In this document: positions 1 to 11,710 of the stretch, piece after piece
How positions within the stretch are numbered: the first letter of the stretch is position 1
Layout: every line of letters starts with the position of its first letter
DNA from: Cordia subcordata
Lineage: Eukaryota; Streptophyta; Magnoliopsida; Boraginales; Cordiaceae
DNA: 64,000 nt
NCBI GenBank assembly: GCA_028554755.1
Contig: JAPTOF010000030.1
Coordinates: forward strand, 1,718,247 to 1,782,246
Direction: 5' to 3'
The notes under the pieces: model-generated
What the model was told of the DNA's origin: nothing
What the model saw: the letters and a program-made list of their open reading frames with translations, nothing else
Databases searched by the model: none
Position numbers and translations under genes: made by a program

Positions 1-2515
1 AACTTCTTATGGAGGATTTTGAAGAAAAAAAAGAATTCATTGGCTATTTCAAAAAACTCCTTGGTATTTCTTCTTCATCCCAAAACAACTTGGGAAGCTT
101 GAAGGATATTATTGGTAAAACGATTGATCAAGATCTTGCTGCCTCTCTTATTGCTCCTATCACATAAGATGAAATCAAGGAAATGCTTTCCTCTTAATCC
201 CGACAAAAGCTCAAGCCCCGGATGGATACACCACACACTTCCACAAAGTTGCATTGGATTTTGTGGGAAAAGATGTCATCAAAGCAATCAACTCCTTCTT
301 TGAATTAAGCAAGCTCCCTAAGGAGGTAAATGCTACCATTCTTGTGCCTACAAATCCAACTCCTTCTATGGTAAAAGATTATAGGCCCATCTCTTGATGT
401 AATACCATTTACAAATGCATCTCCAAGATCATTGCAAATAGACTTAAAGTTTGCTTGCCTCACATCATTTCATAAAACTAACCCACTTTCATTAAGAATA
501 GGCTTATCCATGAAAACATTCTTATTGCTCATAATGTTATGAGAGGCTACTCAAGATGCCACATCTCCCAAAGATGCTCTCTCAAAGTATTCTTTAAATT
601 GGAACTTTATGGAATGTACTCTTCTTGCATTTGGTTTTCCTTAGAAATTTGTTGATTGGATTATGGAGTGTGTCTCAACACCAAGTTGTTCTATTCTATT
701 GCTTTAAATGGTGGATTGGAAGGCTATTTCTTCAATGCAAATGGGATTAGGCAAGGAGACCCCATCTCTCCTTATCTTTTTGTCCTTTGCATTGTGGTAC
801 TTTCTTGTATGCTCAATAAGTTGAAGGATAATCTGGGTTTTCATTTTCATCCAAAATGTGCTCATTTAAAGCTTAATCATCTTTGCATTGCAGATGACCT
901 CTTTATTTTTTGCAAAGGAGATAGGAATCCTATTGAATGCATCATGGATACCTTAAAGATGTTCTCTTCCTATTTCGGGCTGAATATTAACAATGCAAAG
1001 AGTGCATTCTTCCTTGGAAGGGTTTCTAATGATACTAAGATGGCTATCAAGAGTTGGGTTCCAAGAGGGAGAGCTTCCAATCCATTATTCGGGCATTTCT
1101 CTTGTGTTAAGAAAGATTAGAAAGGTTGATTGCTTAGAAAGGCTTATTGCTACCTTTTTTTGGAGAAAATCAATGCTAGACTTGATTCTTATTGTAACAA
1201 TTAGCTCACATTTGTGGGTAGACTTGTCTTTATCAAATCCACCCTCATTCAAATTAGTACTTACTAGGCAAGCGCCATTCTTCTTCCCAAAAGTGTACAA
1301 GCAACTATTGAATCTAAATTTAAAGCTTTCCTTTTGAGAGAAACTGGTCCTAAAGTAGCTTAAAAGGATACTTGCCTCCCCTTGCATGAAGATGGATTTG
1401 GTGTTTGGAAAATTGATGAAATCAACAAGGTCTCTTTGCTGAAAATCTTTTGGAGAATGCATGCAAAGAAGGACACCCTGTAGAGTCAATGGATATACGC
1501 TAACTATATCAAGGAACCTCTATTTAGGTGATGCAAGCTTCTAAGGATTCAAGTTGGATCATTAAAGCACTCTTGAAATGCCAAGAAGAAGTCAAGTACC
1601 TCATCAAGCACAATATTGGCAATGGATCCAATACCCTATTTTGGATTGATAATTGGCACTTGAAGGGTCCTCTCCTAGAGCATTAGAGCAATACTCTCCT
1701 AAACCTTCCTCTCTTTACCAAGGTAAGCGAAATATTCATAAATGGTAGATAGAGTTGGCCAACCCATCTTCTTCACATTGATGCCCCAAATTTTGCACTC
1801 CATTAGGACACTTTGGATAAGATCTTTTGAAATCTTTCCCCCAATGGAGACTTCACATTCAAACACACTTGGGAACATATTAGGAGGAAAAGAAATCACT
1901 TTGAGGGATACAACATTATTTGGCACAAGAGGCATAACCTAAGGCATAGCTTCATTGTTTGGCTTGCATTCCTTGATAGCCTAAATACAAATTAAGAATT
2001 TTACAATGGGGAGTCAACACCAATCCTACATGCATCTTTTGCTACATGGGTTGTGAAATAAGAGACCACTTGTTCTTTGAATATGGATTCACTAGAAGAA
2101 TTTGGAGAAAAGGTCTACATCTTTCTTTAATTCCGGAGAATCTGATTTGTTGGATAGATGCCATTGATTACATCACTCCTTTAGCACTTGAAAAGCACTT
2201 GAAGGCTACCATTATCAAGCATCTTTTTGGAGCTACAATTTACCATATTTGGAATAAAAGAAATCAGCGCATTTTTCAAAATAAAGCAAAAATCGAGGAG
2301 TACATTTTCAACAATATCTACAATGAAGTTAGAGTTAAACTATCTTGTGGTAGAAAATTTACTTCCTCTTTTTTGAACAAATCCTTATGTAAATTGTAAA
2401 GACTAGATAATGTCATTGTATAGGACTATCTTCCACTTCTCAATCTCTTTGTTCATCTACATTTCTTTGTTCACTTGCAGAATACAATACACTTACTTAC
2501 CCCAAAAAAAAAAAA
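1..2515 (+). mobile_element. LINE A: L1-type retrotransposon, 3' part
   Basis: This is the 3' portion of a plant L1-like non-LTR retrotransposon that continues off the left edge. It contains the ORF2 segment from the region upstream of the reverse transcriptase through the zf-RVT C-terminus, then a 3' UTR of about 100 bases and a poly(A) run at 2504-2515. The bases before the tail read ACTTACTTACCCC. LINE B starts right at the tail, in mid reverse transcriptase, so B may have landed in A's poly(A). Confidence 0.9.
3..2399 (+). pseudogene. LINE A ORF2 remnant (reverse transcriptase and zf-RVT)
   Basis: ORF2 of L1-type LINEs encodes an endonuclease and reverse transcriptase for target-primed reverse transcription. 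Here the coding signal is spread over all three frames. About 3-170 is the segment before the palm, with a stop after LIAPIT; 656-1120 holds the palm with NGIRQGDPISPYLFVLC and the catalytic box as IADDLFIFC (usual FADD). The C-terminal DHLFFEYGFTRRIW zinc-binding region lies at 2046-2399. Several stops and frameshifts make it dead, although the two catalytic Asp residues remain. The endonuclease would lie to the left of the window. Confidence 0.88.
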
Positions 2516-2858
2516 GGCTCATAAATGAAAACATTCTTGTTGCTCATGAACTCCTTAGAGGCTATTAAAGTCATATCTTCCTAGATGTGCTATCAAAGTT
2601 GACATTATGAAGGCTTTTGACTCTTTAAATTGGAGTTTCTTTGAGAAGACCCTTCTTGCATTTGGTTTTCCTTGCAAGTTTGTTGCTTGGATTATGGCTT
2701 GTGTCACAGCCCCTTGCTTTTCTATTGCTTTAAATGGTGGACTTGAAGGTTATTTCAAAGGTGCAAATGGAAGAAGACAAGGTCATCCCCTTTCTCCTTA
2801 TCTCTTTGTCTTATGTATAGAAGTTCTCACGTGTCTGCTCAACAACTTGGAAAATGTT
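2516..2858 (+). pseudogene. LINE B ORF2, left half of reverse transcriptase palm
   Basis: An open stretch starts at 2607 and reads MKAFDSLNWSFFEKTLLAFG, followed by NGRRQGHPLSPYLFVLCIEV; this is the first half of the L1 reverse transcriptase palm. The usual RQGDP is RQGHP here, so a conserved Asp has become His. Upstream, 2516-2606 holds the HENILVAHELL segment. The frame runs into the poly(T) of antisense LINE C and stops there. It is a fragment of the same ORF2 that resumes at 5648. Confidence 0.88.
2843..2858 (+). repeat. Target-site duplication, left copy (LINE C)
   Basis: CAACTTGGAAAATGTT here matches CAACTTGAAAATTGTT at 5648-5663 with two differences. It directly abuts the poly(T) of the antisense LINE. 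Length and position fit target-primed reverse transcription by an L1-type element. Confidence 0.82.
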
Positions 2859-3055
2859 TTTTTTTTTTGCGAGATAAGTAAGATTTGAATTAATGCAAAT
2901 TTGTAAAGATACATCCCAAACCCCTCAAATCTTAAGATACAACAACCCTCATCCAATCTAGATTTAAGGGGCAAGAAAAAACAAGAAGGAAAAATTCAAA
3001 AATGATACATGGAGAAATCTAAATTACAAGTCACAAATCAAAGTTGAAAAACAAG

Positions 3056-5560
3056 CTAAAAGTCCATATGACTGGGCAAGAAGTGTGGATTATCCAGCTT
3101 CTTCCTCCCATGCTCTTCCTTACTAGCTTCAACCACATGTACTTCATTATTTCCCATTGGATCAACCTTGCCAATGAGCTCAACATTTTCATCTTCAATA
3201 ATTAGGTTGCATTCAGTTTTGTCATTTTCAGCCAAGGAGATCATGCCATTCATCTTCCTAAGTTCTCCTTTTTAAAAACACAGGGGGAATCATTCACTTC
3301 ATTGTTCCTTCCTTGGGATTCTTTATTTGCTTGGTTATTCTTGAAATTATCTACCTTGGCTTCAAGGATCTCAAAACGATTAGATGAAGGCGCATGAGTG
3401 GTGATTGTGTTGGATTTATTTTGCTACCCTTTTGTGTTCTCCACAACTCTCCATTCATTTGTGATATGAGTTCTCTTTATTACATTTGCTTTCTTCCTCT
3501 CAAGGGGTTTTTGAAACCCCCCCAAGTTGCTGGGAAAGAAGTAAGGTTATGACCAATCACTTTGCAACTAGTGCATTTCAATGGTTTCAAGTATATTCAA
3601 TATCAATCTTAGCCCAAGTACCATCTCTAAGTCGAACAAAAGTGTGTTTTGGTACTTCTTTTTCAAGATTAACCTTGACACAAACACAGGCAAAACCAAT
3701 AAAAGTGTGTGATTGAGTAAGTGAGTCCATTTGAAGTAGTGTTCCGATAGTGCTAGCAATATAACTAAGCCCTCTTCTAGTCATCAAGCTATAATGAACA
3801 TTCCTCAATTTCTTTTTGTAGGATATCATTCCTCAATTCCACCCAAAGTGGTATTTTATCCCACTCAAAGTTGAAAATTTGAGCATCCATATCCCATTTT
3901 CTAAGCAATAAAAGTCTAAAGTTAACATACCATAATTTCTCAAGAACTTCGTTACAAGCTTTTTCGTTCTCAAATTGAAAAATGAAAAGGCCATTAGAGA
4001 AAGATTTAATCTCTACATGACCAAACATTTTTCAATGGTGATCAACAAATTTTCTTGTCAAGAAAAAAAGTGGAGGTTTCTCAAGAAATTGACCAAGTAA
4101 GCAATGCTCCAACAATTATCTCCTCCTACAAAGACATCCTTGGGTAGGATGGCACCCCAAGAATTTTCATAAGCAATAGGTTCAAAGTATTCGAGTTTGA
4201 GTGGATCTTCAAGCTTAACAAGATAATTTAGCCTCCAATTGATGTTACTAACCCATGCATTTGGAGGAGCCCGAAGTCCTTTGAAACCATTTCCATGCCA
4301 AGCTTGCTCATGCTTTTGGTCTGAGTTGCTCTCATTGTGGGCTTGTTGTGGAGTGCCGTGGAGTGAAGAAATACTTTGTAATGCATTCTACCCAAGTATA
4401 TTTTGTCCGTCCAAGTGAGAAGAATTTTTGTGATTTGGAAATTGATGTGGCTGCCATGTTGGGGGACTTTCCATGTGGGATGGTGGAAAAGAATTTTCAT
4501 TTTGGTTTGGTGTTGAAGAGTGCAAAATTCCATCTTTTCTTGCAACGAAATGACTAGCCGAGTGGGATTTAGGTTGTAGTGGGGGAAATTCAGCCATATT
4601 TGAATGCAAGGACTAAGTGGTGTTTCCAAAGTGTAAAGGGCTTGACTTGTTGTCAAAATAGGAGGCTTTTCACCTGAAAAAAGGCTACAAAAAGCCTGAG
4701 AAGGAGCAACCAAAACTGAACCAAAAGCATCTCCATCGGGTAAAGCATTTTGACCCTCGGGTAATAACCAAACGTTACCTCTCAACTTGGCTGATTTATT
4801 GTACTTTGTGTGTTGTGTTGTTATCCCAAAAGAGCATTGGCCACCCATTTGACAATCTGAAGGACACGGACTAGGGAAAACAACATATGGACCAGTGGAT
4901 AAAAGCAAAGTGTTTGCATCTCTCACTTTACTATTCGGCCAAACCTCAAATGCTTTTTCTTGTTGATTTTACTTGTTGCTTCCATTTTTTAATGCAAGGA
5001 TTGAATTCTCCATAAGAAGAGGAATAAAACAAGCTCCACTTTGATGGGAATCAAACCCATTTTGGTGAGATGAATGATAAGCCACCATTTCAGCCTTCTT
5101 CCCAAGCTCAAATTTGCTTGCCATTCAGCCTTCTTCCCAAGCTCAAATTTGCTTGCCCTTCCAGCCATGGTAGAGTTCGAATAAAGGTCTTCAATCATGG
5201 CAGCCATGTATTTATCATGTAAAGGGTTGAGTTCTGAACTAGAAAAGCTTTGACTTGTTGAAAAAGGATGGCGTTCTCTAATCAAACTATGAACAAGGTT
5301 CCTTTTAGCTTCATTAAGGGTTTTCTCAAGTTTTTGCACACATGGTCTAGATTTGGAAGATGAAGCTCCATCCAAGCTTGACATGGCTTTATTGATGGTA
5401 TCACAAACATCCTTAAGTTGCTTGGGAGATTCCAGCATGAAATCTTCATCATCTTCGTAGCTTCCATGGTCGAATTTTGCAGTAAGCTGAGCACTCTTGC
5501 GTGTGTTTTGAAGAACTTGATCTTTTCTATTTGCCTATGAAGGAGAAAGATAAAGGTAGT
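3056..5560 (-). pseudogene. LINE C ORF1-like protein remnant (DUF4283-like domain)
   Basis: ORF1 proteins of plant L1 elements are RNA-binding partners of the retrotransposition complex. The N-terminal part (5560-4989) is Ser/Lys-rich with a helical segment (LEKTLNEAKRNLVHSLI). The DUF4283-like domain is at 4028-3789 with FSNGLFIFQFENEKACNEVL and the signature LLLLRKWD. A knuckle near 3600-3560 reads CTSCKVIGHNLTSF, where the last Cys of CX2CX4HX4C has become Phe. The C-terminus ends at 3056 with HFLPSHMDF. Compared with LINE K the start ATG is ATA, and frames change several times, so it is not translatable as one protein. A 35-bp tandem duplication sits at 5090-5159. Confidence 0.78.
5090..5159 (-). 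repeat. 35-bp tandem duplication in LINE C
   Basis: Two adjacent near-identical 35-base units begin at 5090 and 5125, each starting TCAGCCTTCTTCCCAAGCTC. They lie within the ORF1 remnant and shift its frame (35 is not a multiple of 3). It is a local slippage event. Confidence 0.85.
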
Positions 5561-5647
5561 AATGGTGGTCAATATTGGAAGGTGGTGGTCAAGTTAGAGA
5601 GATGTGAGAGCATTAGTTTCTAAAGGGAGAAACAATCTCTATCATAG

Positions 5648-5663
5648 CAACTTGAAAATTGTT
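5648..5663 (+). repeat. Target-site duplication, right copy (LINE C)
   Basis: CAACTTGAAAATTGTT pairs with the copy at 2843-2858 (14 of 16 bases match). LINE B coding sequence resumes from here. Confidence 0.82.
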
Positions 5664-7215
5664 AATGGTTTTGCTTTCCACCCAAATTGTGCCAAGTTGA
5701 AGCTTAATCATCTTCATTTTTCCAATGATCTCTTCATTTTGTGTAAATGCAACTCAAGCTCTATTGATTGTATCATTGATGTTTTGAGGACTTTTTAATC
5801 TTTCTTAGGCTTAAAAGTCAACAATGCTAAGAGTGATATTTTCCTTGGGGGTGTTTCAAGTGATGAAAAACATGCCATTCTTTCGATAGTGGACTTCAAG
5901 GAGGGATCTCTTTCAATCCATTATTTGGGCATTCCACTTGTCTCAAGAAAGCTTAGAAGGGATAATTGTGCTCCACTCTTGGAGAAAATTACAAACAAAC
6001 TTCATAGTTAGACGATAAAGTGGCTCTCTTATGCGGGTAGGTTGCTTCTTATCAAATCAACTCTTACTCAAATTTGTTCTTATTAGGATGGCTCTTTCAT
6101 GCTTCCTAAAGGTATCATTGCTTCAATTGAATCTAAATTCAAAGCATTCCTTTGGAGAAACATGGGTGTAAAGATTGCTTGGAAAGATGTGTATGTTCCT
6201 TTTGATGAAGGGGGCTGAATGCTTAGAATATTGCTAAAATAAACACCACTTTTCTTTTGAAAATCTATTGGAGAATGTATTCATAAAGGGATTCACTTGG
6301 AAACAAATGGGTGCATGAGAATTACATCAAGAAAGAATCAATTGGACTCTTTCTACCCCAAAAGATGTTAGTTAGATACCTAAAATGTTGATTAATTGTC
6401 GAGAAGTTGCAAGGAATCATATTACACATATTGTGGAAAATGGCATTCAAACTCTTTTTTGGCATGATAAATGGTACCCAAGTGGTATTCTTTGCAGCAA
6501 TTGGAGTTCCACTTTCCCTACTCTGCCTTTTTTTGCAAAGATTAGTTATGCTCATAATAATGGCACTTGGAATTGGCGCATTCACTTATTCAATGTCGAC
6601 AATCTAAGTTTGCATCTTAATCATGAAAATACAGATTCATTCACTTAGGTATCTCCCCAAATGGGATTTTCAATTTTAAACACACGTGGAAGCGTATTAG
6701 AATTAAAAAAGAGAATATTCAATGGCATAATTTGGTTTGGTTCAAGGGTCACTCACTAAAACATGCATTCATTTGTTGGCTTGCTTTTTGGGATCGTTCG
6801 AACACTAAATTCAGAATTCTCTCTTGGGGGAAAGAGATCAATCCAACATGTCTTTTGCAACATGGCCTGTGAAACCCGAAATCATCTTTTCTTTGAATAT
6901 TGTTTCACTCGAAGGGTATGGAGAAGGGGCCTTCAACTCACTCTTGTTAGGGAATCCGTGATTAATTGGGATGATATCTTGGCATACATTACTCCCTTTG
7001 CACTTAAAAAGAACCTTAAAGCAACCATTTTGAAGCACCTTTTAGGAGCAACTATCTATCATATTAAGATGGAGAGAAACAACCGAGAATTCAACAAAGG
7101 AGCCAAGACCAAGGAGCAAATTTTTGCATCTATCTTTAATGATGTTAGGCTTAAATGGTCCATTGGTAAGAATTTTCTTTCCACATGTACTAAAAAAGCC
7201 ATTCGTAAGTATTAG
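5648..7215 (+). pseudogene. LINE B ORF2, right half (catalytic box to zf-RVT)
   Basis: This continues the reverse transcriptase of 2516-2858. The catalytic box reads FSNDLFIL at about 5720, so the first Asp of FADD is Asn and the active site is lost. The thumb and connection region follow in broken frames (5800-6300: SDIFLGGVSSDEK, YLGIPLVSRKL). The C-terminal segment 6763-7215 carries ETRNHLFFEYCFTRRVW and the helical tail LKATILKHLLGATIYHI of the zf-RVT region. Stops and frame changes are frequent. A 3' UTR of about 80 bases leads to the poly(A) at 7299. Confidence 0.87.
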
Positions 7216-7308
7216 GGCATTAAAAAGATTCTTGTATAGGGCTCCTCCTTTTGTACATGTTCTTCTTTTGTGAATACAAAATCCTTAGTTTTCTCGCAAA
7301 AAAAAAAA

Positions 7309-7558
7309 TTTAGGAGGCAAGCTCTAAGCCAATTTGCAAGCCTCTTTGAAATTCACTTGTAAATTATGTTGCAACAAGAGATTTCCCTAAAGTCTTTTAC
7401 CGTGAAAGGGTTTGGGACTTCAGGTACTAAAGTAATGTAGATTGCATTTGCCTCTTTACAAAATCTTGTGAAGTCAAAAAACGATCCAATGGCTTTAAGA
7501 ACATCATCACCAATAATGTCCCAAGTCCTGTTGTAGAAAAGAGATATGTAGCCATCCA
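7309..7558 (-). pseudogene. LINE E ORF2 fragment (N-terminal reverse transcriptase)
   Basis: On the minus strand 7580-7353 is open; from 7558 it reads the segment GYISLFYNRTWDIIGDDVL then FREISCCNIIYK, the start of an L1 palm. It continues exactly where the LINE at 32377-33753 stops (SLKPNKSP), so the two are halves of one element separated by the copia tract. The left end at 7309 is internal to the palm and abuts LINE B's poly(A), so the rest of E lies further left, outside the window, or is lost. Confidence 0.85.
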
Positions 7559-9404
7559 TGTTGGATCGATAATAGTACATATGGTCTATCTTGGTCTACA
7601 TTTTCGATAAATTCTTCCAAGAAAACATGCTAGGAAAATAAAATAACCACATAACACACACAAGAACATGTTTAAGAACATATAGAACATAACTAGTATT
7701 TGTAAAATATGTACAGCTAACCACTTGAAGCATGGGGCCTTTGATGAAGCTAAAACCTTCAGGAGCTCGGTTCCCGCTGACAAACAAAGGCCACAAAGCA
7801 ATTTTACTCTAAGGGTGCCGTAATATGCAACTCCCTAATTTTCTTCCCTATTGTTAAAGAGACTTATCTCAAAAGAATAGCCTTTTATGTGGGAAGAAGC
7901 AAAGTAATATGCTCTTGAAAATCTAAAGCAAAAAACCACACAATAAGTGTGGACTATGTGTTGTAGTATTCTCTTGCCAAAATGGAAGAGATCAACTACA
8001 AAATTTTTGGACGATAGAAATGGTTTAACATCTTTCCTATTTATAGAAAAAGTTTGGCACCTAAACCTTATAAACTTTCCTTGTGAGAAACTTTTTCCTA
8101 GTAATAAATGTTTGCCACATGTAATGGAAGTTACTTGTACAATTTGAATTCTTCATGAAAGTTATTTGTATAATTTGAATTCTTCTTGTAGTAACTTTCC
8201 AGCACATGTCTTGGAAGATTGGTCCAAGCCCACAATCCAAGCCCAATAAGAAACCATCCAAGCCCAATTTGGTTATCTTGGACTCCAAAGAAATCCCAAA
8301 CCCAATTTCAAGCTTTGGCCCAATAAGGCTATTACCACAATATAGAATTTGCTCTTTTAAGATTACTCTCTCAAAGTCATTTCAACTAGGGAAGGGACTA
8401 AGAAGACACACTTAACCTTGTCCTCCAAAAATAATAAAAAATGTCCTTGTCTGATCTAAGCGACATAATAATTACTTTTAACTGCGATCTATTCCATCAT
8501 AGATTAAAGTTGCACTTCAAGAATAATTGTTATTACCCAAAAGCATATCACAAAAGAATGTGAACATTGTCTTTGACCTACTATGCATAACCACAACTAT
8601 GGCCAGTTCTTTGGCCTGTGTACTATCACCTCCTTAGCTGCATCTTTTCTTTTGGGTCTTTTGTCCTATTGCCAACCATCTTTGGTCATGGAATCTCTTG
8701 ATCTCAGGAGCAACCCTCAAGCCATATGACCGATACACCTATAAAGGTAGTATCACTAGATCTAGATTTGGAGGATAAATATGGACAACCCAAATAGGGC
8801 ACAGAGATTCCACATTGCATATACATGTTCCAATTAATTAGAACTTAGCACTTAATGCACAAGGTTGTTCATCCTAATAAAGTAAGATCTCCCTCAAAGT
8901 GAATCAAAGTGCCAAACTCTAACTTCATTAGTTCATCCACATATGCTTAAGATTAAAAGCAATGATCATTTAGTAGTAGTAAGTATCTTGTTTTCTTTCG
9001 TTGATAGTATGTCTCTAGAAAACATACTCACAATGGTCCTATCAAATACCTGACACACGTTCTATTAAGACAAATCTGGATAGTCCTTCAATGACCTATG
9101 TAGATCACCCTCAACAAGGAGACTTGCCTAATATAACGTTATGCTGGTAGAGTGCCTAACACTACCATTCAGTTACAACTCAATTTACTATGTGACTAAA
9201 TCTAGACTTGGACCTACTGTGCATCTAGCCTCACTGCATGCCTAAGTTATTAGTTCAAGTTAAAGGACCTTTAAACATACATCAATAAAACATCCCAGAG
9301 ATAATAAGTAAGAAACTCATAATGCCATTTAACAAAATGATTATACATTGTTTAACATCTAAAATGTCAACACATGTGAGATTTAAGGCATACTAATCCT
9401 AACA
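7559..9404 (-). repeat. Copia LTR 1 (3' LTR)
   Basis: A 1.85-kb LTR that on the minus strand starts TGTTAGGATTAGTATGCC at 9404 and ends in CA at 7559. A TATA-like box (TATTTATA on plus, minus-strand TATAAATA) is at 8038-8045. Next to its start, at 9405-9420, lies the purine tract preceding the LTR (AGTGCAAGTGGGAGATTG on minus). It belongs to the same family as the LTRs at 11711, 29398, 44216 and 50577. Confidence 0.88.
8038..8045 (-). promoter_or_regulatory. Putative TATA box of copia LTR 1
   Basis: Minus-strand TATAAATA at a position shared by all copia LTR copies here (11987-11994, 29869-29876, 43587-43594 on minus; 45635-45642 and 51994-52001 on plus). Conservation across copies fits the core LTR promoter; the start site itself was not determined. 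Confidence 0.5.
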
Positions 9405-11710
9405 ATCTCCCACTTGCACTAAAGATCACTGCACAACTTAATACCCATAGACGCTAAATGTGTGGTAAACATTTTCTTGAGAAGAGTCTTTGTAAATGGG
9501 TTCGCAGTTTTCATTGAAGCTATCTTTTCAACTACAACATCTCCTCTTTGGATAAAGTCATAGATCAAATGATATCTCTGTTTGATGTGTTTGCCCTTTT
9601 TGTGATTCTTGGACTCCTTACACTATGAAATAGCACCATTTTTGTCACAATACAATGTTATTGTAGAGTCAGGAATATAGTTTTGCTCCACACTTCTCCT
9701 GAAATAGCTCTTCCTGACTGAGTAAAAACATATCTAGAAATAGACTTCCTGGAATCTCTGTTGAATTGGAAATTGAAGTCTGTATAGGCTAATGGCATTA
9801 GATCATCCGCATGGTATTCTAGCACATAATCCTTAGTTCCTTATAGGAACTTGAATATATGCTTAATCGCGACCCAATGTGCCGGTCCAAGGTTTGACTG
9901 ATATCTACTAACCATGCTAAAGCAAAGCAGATATCTGGTCTAGTACATAACATGGCATACTTGAGGCTTCCAATTGCTGAAGCATAAGGAACTCATTTCA
10001 TGCTCTCTATCTCCTTATGTGTTTTAGGACATTGATCTCGAGATAGATAAAGTCCGTGTTTAAAAGGTAATGAAGCCTTCTTAGCGTTTTGCATGTTAAA
10101 CCTGAACAATATCTTCTCAATAAATGAAGCTTGAGATAAGGCTAGCCTTCTATTCTTATCATCTCGCATAAGCTTGAAGCCTAGAACATAACTAATTTCT
10201 CCAATCTCCTTCATTTGAAATTGAGTAGAAAGCTAAACCTTGATGGATGATGAAATCCCCCCATCATTTCTAGTAAGTAGGATATCATCCACATACAGAA
10301 CCAAAAAAGCTACAGCATTTCCATTATGCCTCTTATACACGTAAGGTTCATCAATAGTTTGATCAAAACCATAAGATTTAATTATAGGATCAAATTTGAT
10401 GCTCCATGCTCTAGATGCCTGCTTTAATCTATAAATGGACTTTTTTAACTTACAAACCATATGTTCTTGGCCTTTGGCAACATATCCATCTAGTTGTGTC
10501 ATATTAAATGGTCTCGTCAAGCTGTCCATTAAGAAAAGCTGTCTTGACATCCATTTGCCATATTTCTTAAGTATAATGACACACGATGGCAAGAAGTATC
10601 CTAATGGATTTAAGCATGGCTACTGGTGAGAAAGCTTCCTCATAATCGATCCCTTCTTTTTGAGTATAACCTTTCGTCACCAACCTTGCTTTGAAGGTTT
10701 CAACTTTTCCATCAACTCCTCTTTTTGTCTTGTATACCAGTTTGCACCCTATATGATTTACCTGCAGGTGCAATTACAAGATCCCAGATTTGTTAGAATA
10801 CATAGATTCTAACTCTGAATCCATTGCCTTATGCCATTGGTTGGCATCTATGTCGAAAATTGCTTTATCATAACTTAAGGGATCTACCACTTGATCCTCT
10901 GAAGAAGTCTAAAAGGACTCTCCATAGTATCTATCTAGAGGCCTGGATATCCTGTCATTACAACGAGGCTACGATATATTAGGTGTAATATATTGTTTCT
11001 TTTCATTTATAGTTACCATAGGTGTTACTAGAGATTCTTGTGAAATCTCTTCTAGAATAACTTCAAAATCTGGTGTTTTCTGGATCATTTCACCTTTCTT
11101 TAAGCATCTATCATGGGTGCTTATAAACACCTTTTGCTTCTTTGGATTATAAAAGATCATACCTCTGGTTCCATTAGGATACCCAAGAAAATAGCACAAG
11201 TCGAATCTTGGTTCTAACTTTGAGGCATTACTATATCAAGTACATAAGCTGGACAACCCTAAATGTAGCAATGTTTTAAACTAGGCTTATGCCTAGTCCA
11301 CATTTCTTATGGTGTCCTAGGTACTGATTTAGATGGTACCAAGTTCAAGATGTATGTTATTGTCTCAAGGGCATACCCCCAAAAAGATAAAGGTAATGAT
11401 GCGTGACTCATCATTGACCTAACTATATCTAATAGGGTACCATTTCTTCTCTCTATTACACCATTTTGCAGGGGAGTCCCTAGGGCAGTCAATTGAGACA
11501 TAATCCCTTCTTGTGTAAGAAAGTCTCTGAAGCCACCCAAGTGGTATTCGCCACCTCGATCAGACCGAAGGGCTTTGATATGTTTATCTAATTTTCGCTC
11601 CACTTCAGCCTTGAACTCTTTGAATTTCTCAAAGGATTCAGACTTGCGCCACATTAGATATACATATCCATACCTAGACTAATCATCAATAAAGGCAATA
11701 AAATACTTAC
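9405..11710 (-). pseudogene. Copia A pol remnant: integrase, RT, RNase H
   Basis: Ty1/copia polyprotein in the order integrase, RT, RNase H from right to left. Integrase (11654-11307) has LRSDRGGEY and [13 protein letters not shown], giving the second acidic residue and the Glu of DDE; the first is missing. RT (10773-9993) has [20 protein letters not shown], then the catalytic FLVLYVDDILL near 10290. RNase H is scattered in 9640-9420. Stops break it between each open part. The region ends abruptly at 11710, where it joins an LTR lacking its last ~150 bases, so gag, leader and part of integrase are deleted. Confidence 0.88.

Larger units (their letters stand above)
2859..5647 (-). mobile_element. 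LINE C: full-ended ORF1-only LINE derivative, no ORF2
   Basis: A 2.8-kb antisense insertion in LINE B. Its 3' end on the plus strand is the poly(T) from about 2859 to 2868 followed by GCGAGATAAG; its 5' end is near 5647, where the sequence matches the 5' start of LINE K at about 48452 (TAGAAACTAATGCTC shared). A 16-bp imperfect target duplication flanks it. Between the ends lies only an ORF1-type reading region and a ~185-base 3' UTR; no endonuclease or reverse transcriptase is present. It has both natural ends, so it is not a 5'-truncated copy; it must be internally deleted or belong to an ORF1-only family. Confidence 0.8.
2516..7308 (+). mobile_element. LINE B: 5'-truncated L1-type element, split by LINE C
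   Basis: LINE B begins in mid reverse transcriptase at about 2516, breaks off at 2858, resumes at 5648 and ends in poly(A) at 7299-7308 preceded by TTTTCTCGC. The two halves join in register: the left half ends in the segment EVLTCLLNNLEN and the right half continues with FHPNCAKLKLNHL, the order seen uninterrupted in LINE A. The break is occupied by LINE C in antisense, flanked by a 16-bp duplication. LINE E lies right of the tail in the opposite direction. Confidence 0.88.

Noticed and set aside
9405..11710. Endogenous pararetrovirus as the source of RT and RNase H.
   Set aside because: Integrase, LTRs and an initiator-Met primer site show Ty1/copia; no movement or coat protein motifs.
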